Origin: Nematopogon swammerdamellus
Lineage: Eukaryota; Arthropoda; Insecta; Lepidoptera; Adelidae
Assembly (NCBI GenBank): GCA_946902875.1
Contig: OX336348.1
Coordinates: forward strand, 14,905,741-14,969,740
Length of the DNA stretch: 64,000 bases
Direction: 5' to 3'
The first letter of the stretch is position 1, and each line of letters begins with the position of its first letter. Positions 53,864 to 64,000 of the stretch are shown here, one piece after another. The translations under genes and the position numbers were made by a program. Under the pieces are notes generated by a model that was given only the letters and a program-made list of their open reading frames with translations, was not told the origin of the DNA and ran no database searches.

Positions 53864-54703
53864 TGATCAATAAAGCGCTACTAAGCCCAGAAAAAAAAAT
53901 TGTTAGCTCGGAAAATTAGAAAAACCCTTTGGGACGTATTGTCGCATTTGTATTTTTGAGTGGGACAATATGTCCCATTGGTAGTGAAATATAAATTTTG
54001 AAGTTATTGAGTGTGGGAAGACCACCCGCCAGGCGTCTCGGTAGAAAGCAGCGGTTTCGTACCACTGAACGGCGCGGGAAGACAGGAGGAAATTGGAGAG
54101 GCGTATGTCCAGCTTGAACGCATACACTTTGACTGACAGAATTAGATTCAGTTCCAATACCATTGGGATATTATGTCCCTTCCAAAAGTTTCATTGGGAC
54201 AACATGTCCCAATCTAATTTTGATAACCTCTAAACAAAATAATTTGGCACTTAACGTCTTGGATTCACGCAGTCTTTCAATCACAATTGAAATTGAGACG
54301 ATTGAGATAGAAATTAGTAGGAATTACACACGAAAGCCGAATGTAAAACCAATTTTATAAGCACATGGCGGCGATACGTGGTGCCGGTTAGCGCATCCAA
54401 AATCGGTGCCATTTCCAAAATCGGTTTTTTTCCGATTCTCATATTTTTAAAATCGATTTTTCGATTTTTTCGATGTTTTCGATTTTACGGCAAAATGTGA
54501 ATTTTAATTTGTAGGTATTTTTGCACTGGGCCACATGAAAATAAATGATAAAGAGTATACTAGTAATAAAATAAGTGACATTTAATATTTCAGTGCAATA
54601 TTAAAATTACATGTGTCCAAATTTTGAAATTAAAATGTTGAATAGGAACTTAACTCTAACTTGAACGTGATTACGTAAACCACTTGGTAACTACGTGAAC
54701 GTG

Positions 54704-55560
54704 ACTTTTTTTATTGCTTCCGAACTGGGTGGCTCCGCCCGTGGTCGAAACCTCAGGGGCAGCCAATTTCACCGCCGAGGAGGTGCCAGACCGGCTTGAT
54801 GGTGGACTACTGTTGCTGGGGAAAGGCCATTAACCCGCGATTTGAAGATCCGTGGATTGTAGGAGTGGGGAAATATATTCCCTGGGAGCCCGTTCCACAC
54901 CTTTGCAGTGCGACACAAGAAAGATTTAGAGAATCGTGCAGTTCGAAGAACTCTTCTGTCGACTACAAAGGGGTGTTCCGCGAGAGTATGGTGGGTTTGG
55001 TGAAGGTGAACAGGAGAAGGAGGGATAAGGGAAGCAAGTTCGTCAGAGCAGCGGCCATAGTAGTACCGATAAAACAGGCTCAATGAACCAACCATACGTC
55101 TGTACTTTAGAGGTTGAAGGGCCTTTGTGAGCACAGAGTCACCAATGAGGCGAATGGCTCGTCGCTGAATAGAATCCAAGGCTGAAAGAAGGTACTCATG
55201 AAAACCCTCCCAAAGATGACTGCAATATTCCATCACCGGTCTTACTTGTGCTTTGTAGAGTGTAAGTAGTTGGACCGGCGTGAAAAATCGCCGACATCGG
55301 TAGAGGATCCCTAATTTTCGAGACGCTAGTTTCGCCTTGCACTCAATGAACGATCGAAACCCAACGTCCCTGGACGCCTCCATATCCAAGACGCCCAGAC
55401 TACCATCGTTGGGGACTTGGCTGCCCTGAAAAGTGCTTGGAGAGGAAACGGATCAGCCTTAGTAGAGAAGGCACAAGCTTGCGTCTTGGCAACGTTGAAG
55501 TTAACCAAGTTCTTCTTCCCCCAAAGAGGATACTTTTTGAGAACCTGGTCAACCGTAGCA
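54704..55560 (-). mobile_element. 5'-truncated non-LTR retrotransposon nested in hAT
   Basis: On the minus strand it encodes LVNFNVAKTQACAFSTK, then in a shifted frame LGILYRCRRFFTPVQLLTLY, VRPVMEYCSHLWEG and the C-terminus to about 54769. A short 3' UTR follows, ending in A-rich sequence at 54704. This is the jockey-like polymerase C-terminal half. Its 3' end is the source-type sequence of the fragment at 16398-16520. Confidence 0.8.
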
Positions 55561-55568
55561 ACAGTTGA

Positions 55569-55936
55569 CTAATCTTTGTTTAGTTGAAAGTGAGATTTAA
55601 GGAAACATAGAGCGTCTAAACTGGGATCACCCATGCCACTTCTTAAATTTCTTGTTAAATAACCTGCTGCTGAAAATGCCCTTTCGGCTCCCAAACTTGT
55701 CGGCGGAATCGTGCGTGAGTAGGTTATGATATACCTTTTCTAGACATGCGGTCTCTCTCAACGTTACACTCAAATAATGTAATTTCAATTCTTGTGACAT
55801 CACGCAGATTTTCCTTACCGGTGTTAGAAGGTTTTTTTGTCATAACTTTGATACTTTCCAGCTCCAGCCGAGGATCGACAATGTCCAAAGTAGGTGTCGG
55901 CAAAGATGAAGCGGACGCAGACTCCGACCTCTCCAA
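55569..55936 (-). pseudogene. hAT transposase C-terminus (dimerisation domain)
   Basis: The minus strand encodes ERDRMSRK at the end of one frame (55724-55936). After a shift it encodes IPPTSLGAERAFSAAGYL and DPSLDALCFLKSHF, ending at a stop at 55569-55571. The ER-FSAAG and CFLKS motifs are the hallmark of the hAT C-terminal dimerisation region. The catalytic RNase H-like core is absent. A non-LTR element is inserted just downstream. This directly supports the hAT assignment made from the target duplication. Confidence 0.8.
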
Positions 55937-56417
55937 CTGTGTTTGATTTTGTACAGTCGAATGTAATCTGCGATATACTCGTTCTATACCACCAGGCAGT
56001 TCATCATTGTCCGGGTATACTTCATCAAGTCTGACTGAAGTACGCAGTAGGGTTATGTAGGTACATTACCATGTAGGTGTTCATTCATAGTTAGGCGTTG
56101 ATCAATCCTTGATTTCAAAGCTTGATTATTCCGGTGTGATTATTATTATTTTTTTAATTAAGTTCGTTCTTTATTGGATGAAAAATGATGATGATGATTA
56201 AGTAACCCACCCATAACCCATTTCACATAAAATAGCACTGTTTTTATGCATTTAAAACCAAAGGACGGGGAATGTTTGAAAAACCTAATAAAAATCGGAA
56301 CATCGGAAAAATCGATTTTCGATATTAAAAAAATCGGTTTTAAAATAGCACTAAAATTTTCCGATTTTCGGTTTTTTCGATTTCCGATTTTTCGATTTTG
56401 GATGCCCTAGTGCCGGT

Positions 56418-57545
56418 GCAATAGAATAACGCAAATGGCAAACAAAGATGGCCGCGTTCACTCCAAACTGCTGTTTAAATTTTATGAATAGTTAGACCCT
56501 ACACTACCACTGGGATCGATAGCTTTGCAGTTAAGTGGCTAGATAGCCCCACTTGAGATTTTTGAACTTGACGTGGGACGTATGATCCCCACGAGTCAGT
56601 AAGCCTGGATGCGAAATACGGCATCGTTTGTATGAGAACCTGTCTGCCTAAAGTCTGAGGCGGGAGCGGCGCATGTAACGCCGTGATTGGCCGAGCGAGT
56701 AGGTAGCCAAGTGACGCCAGTCTTCCATACATTTGAACGGGATTCATACAATAAGTCGCTCATTGTGTCGATTCGCGATGAAAAGATGAAACGGATTTAA
56801 CAATATTTAACCCTTCTTTCCATCAAGGGAATAATATACCTTTCTCTTAAATGAACAAAGGCAACGCCCCTTTCACAATTTTGCGAATTTGCAGATTTTA
56901 GCATAAACACGATCATAGTTCTAAGTTCTGAGATACCTCGGATACTTTATTATAAATCTACAATTGTGTATTCCATAATAAAAATTATCAAAATGTATGC
57001 GAAAATAGTTAAGCATAAAGATTAACTTTTTTTAGGAAACTGATACGGATGGCTCCATCATCGTAATAATGCTTCTGTTTGGTACCAGTGATGATGGGAG
57101 CCCAATATATAAATACTAAAATAAAACTACAATAAACTAAAATAATAAAAATAATCAAGATCGATAAATACATAAAAAAAAATAAACAAACAAACCAAAT
57201 AAAATAAAAAATATGAAGAAAAACCGGATTTAGACACATCAGCCAAGGCTGCCTGCCTAAAATAAATAAATATACCTAGGTGAATTAGGTACGTGCCTTG
57301 TCACCGATTCCCCCTAATCGATCCGGCTATACTAAATTGGATGGAAAACACGTAGGTACTACTTTTCATAGTGACTTCGACCGACGTTTATTTAGTGCAG
57401 TGGTACCAACACGGGCGGGTTGAACCCTACCATCTACATATACATCCTGTACATTTATATACGTTCTATACATTCTGAATCTCTGACATTAAAGGCAAAC
57501 GTTTAAACTATTACGTCAATTATTTTTAATTCTCCTAAATATCCG
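56418..57545. other. Unassigned region right of the hAT element
   Basis: No gene. CACGAGTCAGTAAGCCTGGA (about 56592-56615) is repeated inverted at about 63549-63572. AT-rich sequence follows, with a dispersed-repeat piece GGAAACTGATACGGATGGC near 57037 and another repeat piece near 57390-57430. Confidence 0.45.
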
Positions 57546-58075
57546 CGATCCACAGTATGAAATTTGGCCTGATTTTCGGACATGGTTTTTTTACTCCAGA
57601 ACTAGTCAGTCTTTAGTATTTTAAAAGGTAGAGTAGAACTCCCGTGGGTCAGTTATGTATACTTCCAAAGTTATAAATTTTTGAAAAACAAACTTTTTTT
57701 TGGCCGAAAAATTAAAAAAAATTATTGCTCCGAGATTATGGAATATATTAATAATTATATTTTTCAATATACAAGAATGACTTTACCCCCCTTATTTGAA
57801 GCTATTTCAAACCTCCTACAGTTAGTACAAAACGAGTAAAAATTTATTTTTTATTTTTCGTTTTTATTTTTTTTCTCCTAAACCAAGTCGCATTAGCACA
57901 AAATTCTTACATTACAATTAACCCTAGACCATGTTTAATAAGTACCAGAAAAAACAAAAGATAATCCCGCTTGGTATAGGAGTTATAGCTACTCAAGTTT
58001 TTTCGTTAGGGTTGCCATAAAATTTCGGCCCAAGTTTGGCCGAAAATTTTAAACAACTAAATAATAGTTTGTCCA
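57546..58075. repeat. Left arm of a 5.5-kb inverted repeat
   Basis: It contains CAGTATGAAATTTGG, TTTTCGGACATGG and CCTAAACCAAGTCGCATTAG. All recur as reverse complements in 62465-63000. The arms are about 500 bp and diverged. Confidence 0.85.
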
Positions 58076-58439
58076 AATATATCTATGAATAAATTAACCA
58101 AGACTTGAAATAGACCAACAGTAAAAAAAATTGTGAGAAATTTTAAATTTTAACGTGAAAATCCGTTGTCTCTGCCTACCCCACTGGGAAACAGGCGTGA
58201 CGTTATGTATGTATGTATGTAGTAAAAAAATTTCTTAAAATATACCTACAGATAAGTACAGAGTAATTAAAATAATAAATAAAAAACAAGATACGTTTTA
58301 TGGAATATAATATTTATTTGCATATTTCTTTACATTTATTATTTTAGGGTTAGGCAGGGGATGAACAAAAATAATGATGCCAATTTATTAATAATAATTT
58401 CAATAAGAAAAAGAGCTGTCAAACAGACAAGTTGGAAAA

Positions 58440-59345
58440 TTTTTCTCTTTGAAAAAAATTGTGAAAGTTTCTGCCTGGGACGAATCAACCGAGCTTCCGC
58501 CACGCGCGGACCCTTCTCCAGCGGCGCAGCGGCCCGCACATCACCACCGCCGCCGCTCGGCGTCATCGGTATACTCCACCAACCCGACATGCCTGGCGAC
58601 AGAAGCGGCTGCAGACCACCCGGGACGCGACGCGCGTGATGGAGAGCAGGCTCTGCAGCGACGGCGGGCCGCCGCCGCCGCGCTCGACTTCGACGCCGCC
58701 GCCGCCGCCACCGCTCGCCCGCAGCAGCACTGCCTCCGCCCACCGCGTCGCCTTGCCTCCACTCGCCCGGGTCGTCCATCACGAGAGCCGCCGTGCTTCT
58801 TCTCATCACATACGCACACCCCACCACCCAGCTGCACGTCGTCGTCGGTGCATATCATCGTCGACGAAGATGGAGCGTTGACGTCGGCCGAGCCACAAGA
58901 ACTACGGCGAGGACGACGTCCACCACCGGCCAGCTTGGGGTCATCGGGACCTCGCGTCCTGTCTAGTGCCCCCGCTACCGGTGGTGCAGTGCAAATTTGA
59001 GGCGATGCGCGCACGAAGAACGAGATATGTGAAAGAGCTGCGCGACGACATCGCCGTGCAGTCCGGCGGATACGGAGCTCTCCGAGATGGGGGTGGTGGT
59101 GGCCTACGTGTCTAGTACCACCACCTATCGCTCGTAGCTTGCCTCGCGTCGTCTCGGAGAGCTCCGTAGCCACGGCCTGCACCCGCCGGTGTGCTTGGAG
59201 GCCTGCCTCCCGCCGCCGGCGGAAATTACCGTTTTTATTTACATTATATTAATTTTGTGTATTTTTATTACTTTTGGTAAAATTTATGTAAAATTAATGT
59301 AATATATTATAAGGACGTGAATAAAGAGATTTCAATAATAACAGT
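58440..59345 (+). other. GC-rich block with open frames and a polyadenylation-like end
   Basis: From 58449 to 59000 a 183-codon plus-strand frame (MKKIVKVSAWDESTELPP...) is rich in Ala, Pro, Arg and Ser. The minus strand is also open. A self-complementary pair ACGGAGCTCTCCGAGA / TCTCGGAGAGCTCCGT lies at about 59071 and 59152. AATAAA at 59320 follows an AT-rich stretch, so a transcript 3' end is possible. No domain is recognised. It may be a captured or decayed host gene fragment, or composition alone. Confidence 0.3.
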
Positions 59346-59796
59346 ATTGAAGAATACTTACACTCCATTCAACCTAGCAACTATTGCCGAGCGGTTTCTC
59401 TTTCTCTATACTTCTCGCTCTCGCAAAGAGTGATTGAAGTGACTGTGAACTGAGGTTATGAATATAGTTTAATTTGAAAAATGTATTTTATTATTGTTTA
59501 TTTATTTGATGAATGAAATTTTGCAATAAACCTGTTTATTTTTTGCTTGGAATCATGTTAAATATTTATATTTTCACGGTAAATTATTAAATATTAAAAT
59601 TATATATTATTTAAATTTTGTGCCTAATGTACTTACTTCAGCCACCGTTTCAGCTGTTCGTTCTATTGTATTGTAGGTGGCTAAGTTAACGCAGTGCCGT
59701 AATACCGGGTAATTCCATATTCATCACTGTCTGATGATTCCCCCACGTCACAGAGGTCCTCGTCACTGCCGCTGCTATCCTCACGTAGATTTATGA
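59346..59796. other. AT-rich sequence with inverted-end motif
   Basis: CCTAGCAACTATTGCCGAGCGGTTTCTC at about 59374-59401 (shown here as one motif across two halves, CCTAGCAACTATTG and CCGAGCGGTTTCTC) faces its near-complement at about 61745-61772. This pair probably bounds an element that carries the satellite array. No gene is seen. Confidence 0.5.
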
Positions 59797-61400
59797 TATC
59801 CATCCATCTGTCACGTGAACTTTTGTTTTGGTCATAACTCAAGAACCACTGGTGCTAGACTCATCGTGTTGGTACTCAAACTTCAGGTCTCGGTGAGATC
59901 TATCCATCTGTCACGTGAACTTTTGTTTTGGTCATAACTCGAGAACCACTCGTGCTAGACCCATCGTGTTGGTACTCAAACTTCAGGTCTCGGTGAGATC
60001 TATCCATCTGTCACGTGAACTTTTGTTTTGGTCATAACTCGAGAACCACTCGTGCTAGACCCATCGTGTTGGTACTCAAACTTCAGGTCTCGGTGAGATC
60101 TATCCATCTGTCACGTGAACTTTTGTTTTGGTCATATCTCGAGAACCACTGGTGCTAGACCCATTGTGTTGGTACTCAAACTTCAGGTCTTGGTGAGATC
60201 TATCCATCTGTCACATGAGCTTTTGTTTTGGTCATAACTCGAGAACCACTGGTGCTAGACCCATCGTGTTGGCACTCAAACTTCAGGTCTCGGTGAGATC
60301 TATCCATCTGTCACATGAACTTTTGTGTTGGTCATAACTCGAGAACCACTGGTGCTAGACCCATCGTGTTGGTACTCAAACTTCAGGTCTCGGTGAGATC
60401 TATCCATCTGTCACATAAACTTTTGTTTTGGTCATAACTCGAGAACCACTGGTGCTAGACCCATCGTGTTGGTACTCAAACTTCAGGTCTCGGTGAGATC
60501 TATCCATCTGTCACATGAATTTTTGTTTTGGTCATAACTCGAGAACCACTGGTGCTAGACCCATCGTGTTGGTACTCAAACTTCAGGCCTCGGTGAGATC
60601 TATCCATCTGTCACGTGAACCTTTGTTTTGGTCATAACTCAAGAACCACTGGTGCTAGGCCCATCATTTTGGTACTCAAACTTCAGGTCTCTTCAGGACC
60701 AAAACAAAAGTTCATGTGACAGATGGATAGATCTCACCGAGACCTGAAGTTTGAGTACCAACACAATGGGTCTAGCTTCAGTGGTTCTCGAGTTATGACC
60801 AAAACAAAAGTTCATTAGACAGATGGATAGATCTCACCGAGACCTGAAGTATGAGTACCAACACGATGGGTCTAGCACCAGTGGTTCTCGAGTTATAACC
60901 ACAACAAAAGTTCACGTGACAGATGGATAGATCTCACCGAGACCTGAAGTTTCAGTACCAACACGATGGGTGTAGCACCAGTGGTTCTCGAGTTATGACC
61001 AAAACAAAGGTTCACGTGCCAGATGGATAGATCTCACCGAGACCTGAAGTTTGAGTACCAACATGATGGGTCTAGCACCAGTGGTTCTCGAGTTATGACT
61101 AAAACAAAAGTTCACGTGACAGATGGATAGATCTCACCGAGACCTGAAGTTTGAGTACCAACACGTTGGGTCTAGCACCAGTGGTTCTCGAGTTATGACC
61201 AAAACCAAAGTTCATGTGACAGTTGGATAGATTTCACCGAGACCTGAAGTTTGAGTACCAACACGATGGGTCTAGCACCAGTGGTTCTCGAGTTATGACC
61301 AACACAAAAGTTCATGTGACAGATGGATAGATCTCACCGAGACCTGAAGTTTGAGTGCCAACACGATGGGTCTAGCACCAGTGGTTCTCGAGTTATGTAT
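59797..61400. repeat. Large head-to-head 100-bp satellite array
   Basis: About nine units in one orientation (59797-60690) meet about seven inverted units (60691-61400), so the whole is a 1.6-kb imperfect palindrome. The period is exactly 100 bp. The array ends in (CAAA)n at about 61403-61425. Same unit family as 18822-19987. Confidence 0.92.
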
Positions 61401-61804
61401 GACCAAACAAACAAACAAACAAACAATTTACTTTCGCATTTATTATAAAGTGAGTAACGTAATTTTCTTATGAGTGTTGCATGCATGCATTGCATAGTGC
61501 CATTCAGTTTTTGTGAAAAACAACATGTGAAAAATATGCAAAACAATTTTATTATTATGACTATGACGCCTATGAAAGGCTACTGATTGTAATGCGTTGA
61601 CTCAGAATAAAAACGCAATACTAACTCCCAGGCGCAGCGGCGCACGCGCCGTTATGGTTTTGAGATGGCTTACGCATACACCTATGACTCACACATACAA
61701 CGTTGTGTCCTGTGTAAAGAAGGGTAATAACCGTTGCGAGAGCGAGAAACCGCTCGGCATTAGTTGCTAGGATGAACGGAGTATAGGCTACGAATATTTC
61801 CGAA

Positions 61805-61902
61805 ATGAAAACAATTGAAGTGGATGGATGAGAAGAGCGGAAGACCGCGTGTGGTGGCGTGCCTTGGGAGAGGCCTATGTCCAGCAGTGGACCGATACGG
61901 GC

Positions 61903-61942
<40 letters not shown>
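61805..61942 (+). mobile_element. RTE-type non-LTR 3' end with (GAT)n tail
   Basis: GGAGAGGCCTATGTCCAGCA and GTGGACCGATACGGGCTGAT are followed by about ten GAT repeats. This is the usual 3' terminus of lepidopteran RTE-like elements. Only the last 140 bp are present. Confidence 0.75.
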
Positions 61943-61943
<1 letters not shown>

Positions 61944-62180
61944 TTAATCCTCAGCACTGAGAAATAGGCCACCTTCTCCCAGACCTAGACACTCATCAAG
62001 CGCCTGATTTTCCGCATCGATTTTGATTTCCTCAGCATCCTTCGGTGCAGATTCTTCGGCGAAAGTGTTGGCATCTGCCGGTTTTAGCAATGCTAATGCC
62101 TGAGCTGGAAGTGGTAACTTTCGCAACTTTTTCTGTCTGTGGCGCAACCTAATGTTGGAGATGAGAGGATCTCTAGGCAT
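61944..62180 (-). CDS. Possible small protein or exon, unrecognised
   Basis: A 78-codon minus-strand frame, MPRDPLISNIRLRHRQ ... LALLKPADANTFAEE ... ALDECLGLGEG. Its composition (a basic first third, an acidic second half) looks more protein-like than most chance frames here. TTTTCTGTTAG lies just upstream of the ATG in sense and could be a splice acceptor; GAGAAG-GTGGCC near the end could be a donor. The last codons run up to the RTE tail. I do not recognise the family. It may be an exon of a host gene or part of a repeat. Confidence 0.3.
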   Translation of the reverse strand: MPRDPLISNIRLRHRQKKLRKLPLPAQALALLKPADANTFAEESAPKDAEEIKIDAENQALDECLGLGEGGLFLSAED

Positions 62181-62464
62181 TTTCTAACAGAAAAGCTTTG
62201 GGTTATGACAGCTAATTTCTTACCAATGTTTTTATTGATATAATTTGGAATGTTTACAATAGCTAACGTATACCTACGTGCATCAGAGCACGTTAAAATC
62301 GAAAGTTACTAACTAGGTATATCACTACTAGAAATATTTTTTTTAATCCCGGGAATTTTTCATTATTTTCAAAAGGGACCATATCAATATAATGACTGCA
62401 TAACGCAATTATAAAAAATCGCTTTACCGTATCCAATCATGATAATTAATCATAATTTAATAAA

Positions 62465-63000
62465 AAATTCACTTTCGGCCAAAAAATAAAATTAAACTAC
62501 GATTCGAAAAGTGCCAACCCTGACTGTAAAATTGTCGGCCTAAACATTATTTAGTTAAAACTCCTATACCAAGCGGGATTATCTTTTAGTTTTTTTAGCA
62601 CTTATTAAACAAGGTCTGGGGTTATTTGTAATGTAAGAATTTTGTGCTAATGCGACTTGGTTTAGGAGAAAAAAAATAAAAATGAAAAATAAAAAAAAAA
62701 TTATTGCTCGTTTTGTACTAACTGTAGAAGGTTCGAAATTGCTTCAAAAAATGGGGCTATAGTCATTCTTGTATATAAAAAAATATTATTATTAATATTT
62801 TCCATAATCTCGGAGTAATATTTTTTTTTTATTTTTCGGCCAAAAAAAACTTACCTTTTTCAAAAATTCATAACTTTGCAACTATACGTAACTGACACAC
62901 GGGAGTTCTACTCTAGCTTTTAAAATAGTAAAGACTAACTAGTTTGGGAATAAAAATACCATGTCCGAAAATCAGGTCAAATTTCATACTGTGCGATCTG
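62465..63000. repeat. Right arm of a 5.5-kb inverted repeat
   Basis: Reverse-complement partner of 57546-58075, with scattered mismatches and small indels. Similarity fades towards the interior near 62465. Confidence 0.85.
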
Positions 63001-63668
63001 ATATTCCCGGTAGACGCATGACCTAAAGAAATTAATTCCTTTCTCCTTAGAGTCGCTCAAAAGTAAAAACCGGTAGGTACTGGTTGAATGAAAAAAGCGC
63101 GATAAACGAATATTGAACGAGGAAACCTGCTGAGGTTGACTAGAAGAAATGTCCTTTGGCAATAAGGCAGAATGCATGAAATATCTGTATACATTTAACA
63201 TATATATTTATCAATAAAAAAAAAATACAAGAGCTAACTGCATCCAACACGATAGTCGACCTATGGTGGGTAAGCAGAAAAGAGCTCTCCATACATATTT
63301 ACGCCGATGTTTGTTACTGAAATTCAAGCGAAAAATGCTATCAAATTGAATGAAAGTACTTACTCGTGAAAGGTCGACAAACGACGACTTTTTGCACCAA
63401 AGCACTGCACAATGAGGCATTTTGTGACAGACGCGCACATTCGCTCCGCCTGAGCGGCGGACGGAGACTAAGATCGGTCGCGGGCGCTAGACTGACGCGC
63501 TGGCGCGTTTGCGCCGGCGCGCGGCTACCCCTGTCCTCCTATGTATAGCGCATCCAGGCTTACTGACTCGTGATGATCCCCGTGGTAGTTAAAGGGTTAA
63601 ATATCGGGGTGTTCAATGTATACTCGTTTTTAAACTTAGTCAATACTCTTTTACTGTTTTAATTAACA
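63001..63668. other. Unassigned region before the right-hand Helitron
   Basis: No supported gene. A short GC-rich stretch lies at 63420-63530. The inverted partner of 56592-56615 is at 63549-63572, followed by AGTTAAAGGGTTAAATAT. Confidence 0.4.
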
Positions 63669-64000
63669 CTAGCTTTTGCCCGCGGCTCCACTCGCGTGAA
63701 ATTCGTATGCTCCACGCCGTCAGGCGCCGCTCTGCGCCGCACCGAACCGCGCCGCTCCGCACCGCTCCGCACCGCGCCGTCCCGCGCCGCACCGCGCCGT
63801 CCAGCGCCGACCCGCGCCGCACCGCGCCGTCTCGCGCCGCTCCGCTCTGCACCGCGCCGCCCCGAGCCGACCCGAACCGTCCCGCGCCGCACCGCGCTGC
63901 ACCGCGCCGCACCGCGCCGCGCCGCATCGCGCCGCCCCGCACCGCACCGTCCCGCGCCGCTCCGCACCGCACCGCCCGCCCCGTGCCGATCCACGCCGTC
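63669..64000 (-). mobile_element. Helitron 3' end running off the window
   Basis: The plus strand reads CTAGCTTTTGCCCGCGGCTC then CACTCGCGTGAAATTCG, the reverse complement of the terminal hairpin and CTAG seen at 53863. The element is on the minus strand and its 5' part lies beyond the window. Confidence 0.7.
63720..64000. repeat. GC-rich short-period repeat
   Basis: About 280 bp or more of CCGCGCCGCA / CCGTCCCGCG-type 5- and 10-bp periods, continuing past the window end. Arg/Gly/Ala-rich minus-strand frames over it are artefacts. Confidence 0.9.

Larger units (their letters stand above)
31601..54113 (+). repeat. Segmental duplication, copy B
   Basis: This is the second direct copy of the unit described for 1-23735. 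It lacks the A-specific elements and carries its own: BEL/Pao element 2, a truncated non-LTR element, a 4.2-kb hAT-like element and a Helitron. Parts of the minisatellite/helicase region and the left half of a palindromic MITE are deleted or replaced. The arrangement is tandem, with about 7.9 kb of unrelated sequence between the end of A and the start of B. Confidence 0.9.
54389..56409. mobile_element. hAT element with transposase remnant
   Basis: Flanked by the 8-bp duplication GTGCCGGT (54381-54388, 56410-56417). Ends TAGCGCATCCAAAATCG and TAGGGCATCCAAAATCG (inverted) differ at one base. ATCGATTTTTCGATT-rich subterminal regions lie on both sides. It contains the C-terminal part of a hAT transposase and a nested non-LTR element. 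Confidence 0.88.

Noticed and set aside
59797..61400. CRISPR-like regular repeats
   Set aside because: The units are 100 bp and contiguous with no unique spacers, occur in inverted blocks, and the genome is eukaryotic.
63640..63994. Gly/Ala/Arg-rich minus-strand ORFs at the window end
   Set aside because: They translate a GC-rich short-period repeat in three frames.

Overview
The window is eukaryotic and looks like insect, most likely Lepidoptera. Signs are the TC...CTAG Helitron with a GC hairpin end, a repeat carrying a TTAGTCGCC-TTTTACGACA motif that I associate with moths, abundant GTAGGTAC tracts, RTE tails ending in (GAT)n, and two BEL/Pao LTR elements. It is very repeat-rich. I find no bacterial or phage genes, no rRNA, no CRISPR and no intact tRNA gene.

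The backbone is a direct (head-to-tail) segmental duplication. Copy A (1 to about 23735) and copy B (about 31601 to 54113) are nearly identical by eye wherever both exist. Each copy carries mobile elements the other lacks, so most insertions have an empty site inside the same window. A only: a short tandem-tailed insertion (727-850), a chimeric retro-insertion (930-2948), BEL/Pao element 1 (3675-9902), a 123-bp retro fragment (16398-16520), a hAT-like element (18130-20841) and a TA-target foldback MITE (21876-22792). B only: BEL/Pao element 2 (31671-37288), a truncated non-LTR element (38210-38997), a hAT-like element (45652-49848) and a Helitron (52271-53863).

Each copy holds what I read as one host gene on the + strand. 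Three exons (A: 3357-3435, 11822-12040, 15332-15532; B: 39191-39269, 41870-42088, 43787-43987) are joined by GT-AG introns, all in phase 1. They encode a signal peptide and a small secreted protein with six cysteines. The two copies differ by three exonic substitutions, all amino-acid changing. I do not recognise the family, and the 3' end is unresolved.

The spacer between the copies (23736-31600) holds a 52-bp minimal hAT palindrome, a GC-rich block, a small 100-bp-satellite foldback, a tRNA-derived SINE, a large non-LTR element with a nearly whole reverse transcriptase (24965-27700), and a Helentron-like element with a 130-bp minisatellite (28460-31116).

Right of copy B (54114-64000) lie a hAT element with a recognisable but broken transposase C-terminus, a large nested set of inverted repeats centred on a head-to-head 100-bp satellite array (56.6-63.6 kb), and the end of another Helitron with a GC-rich short-period repeat running off the window. 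Most long open frames here belong to transposons or are by-products of repeats.
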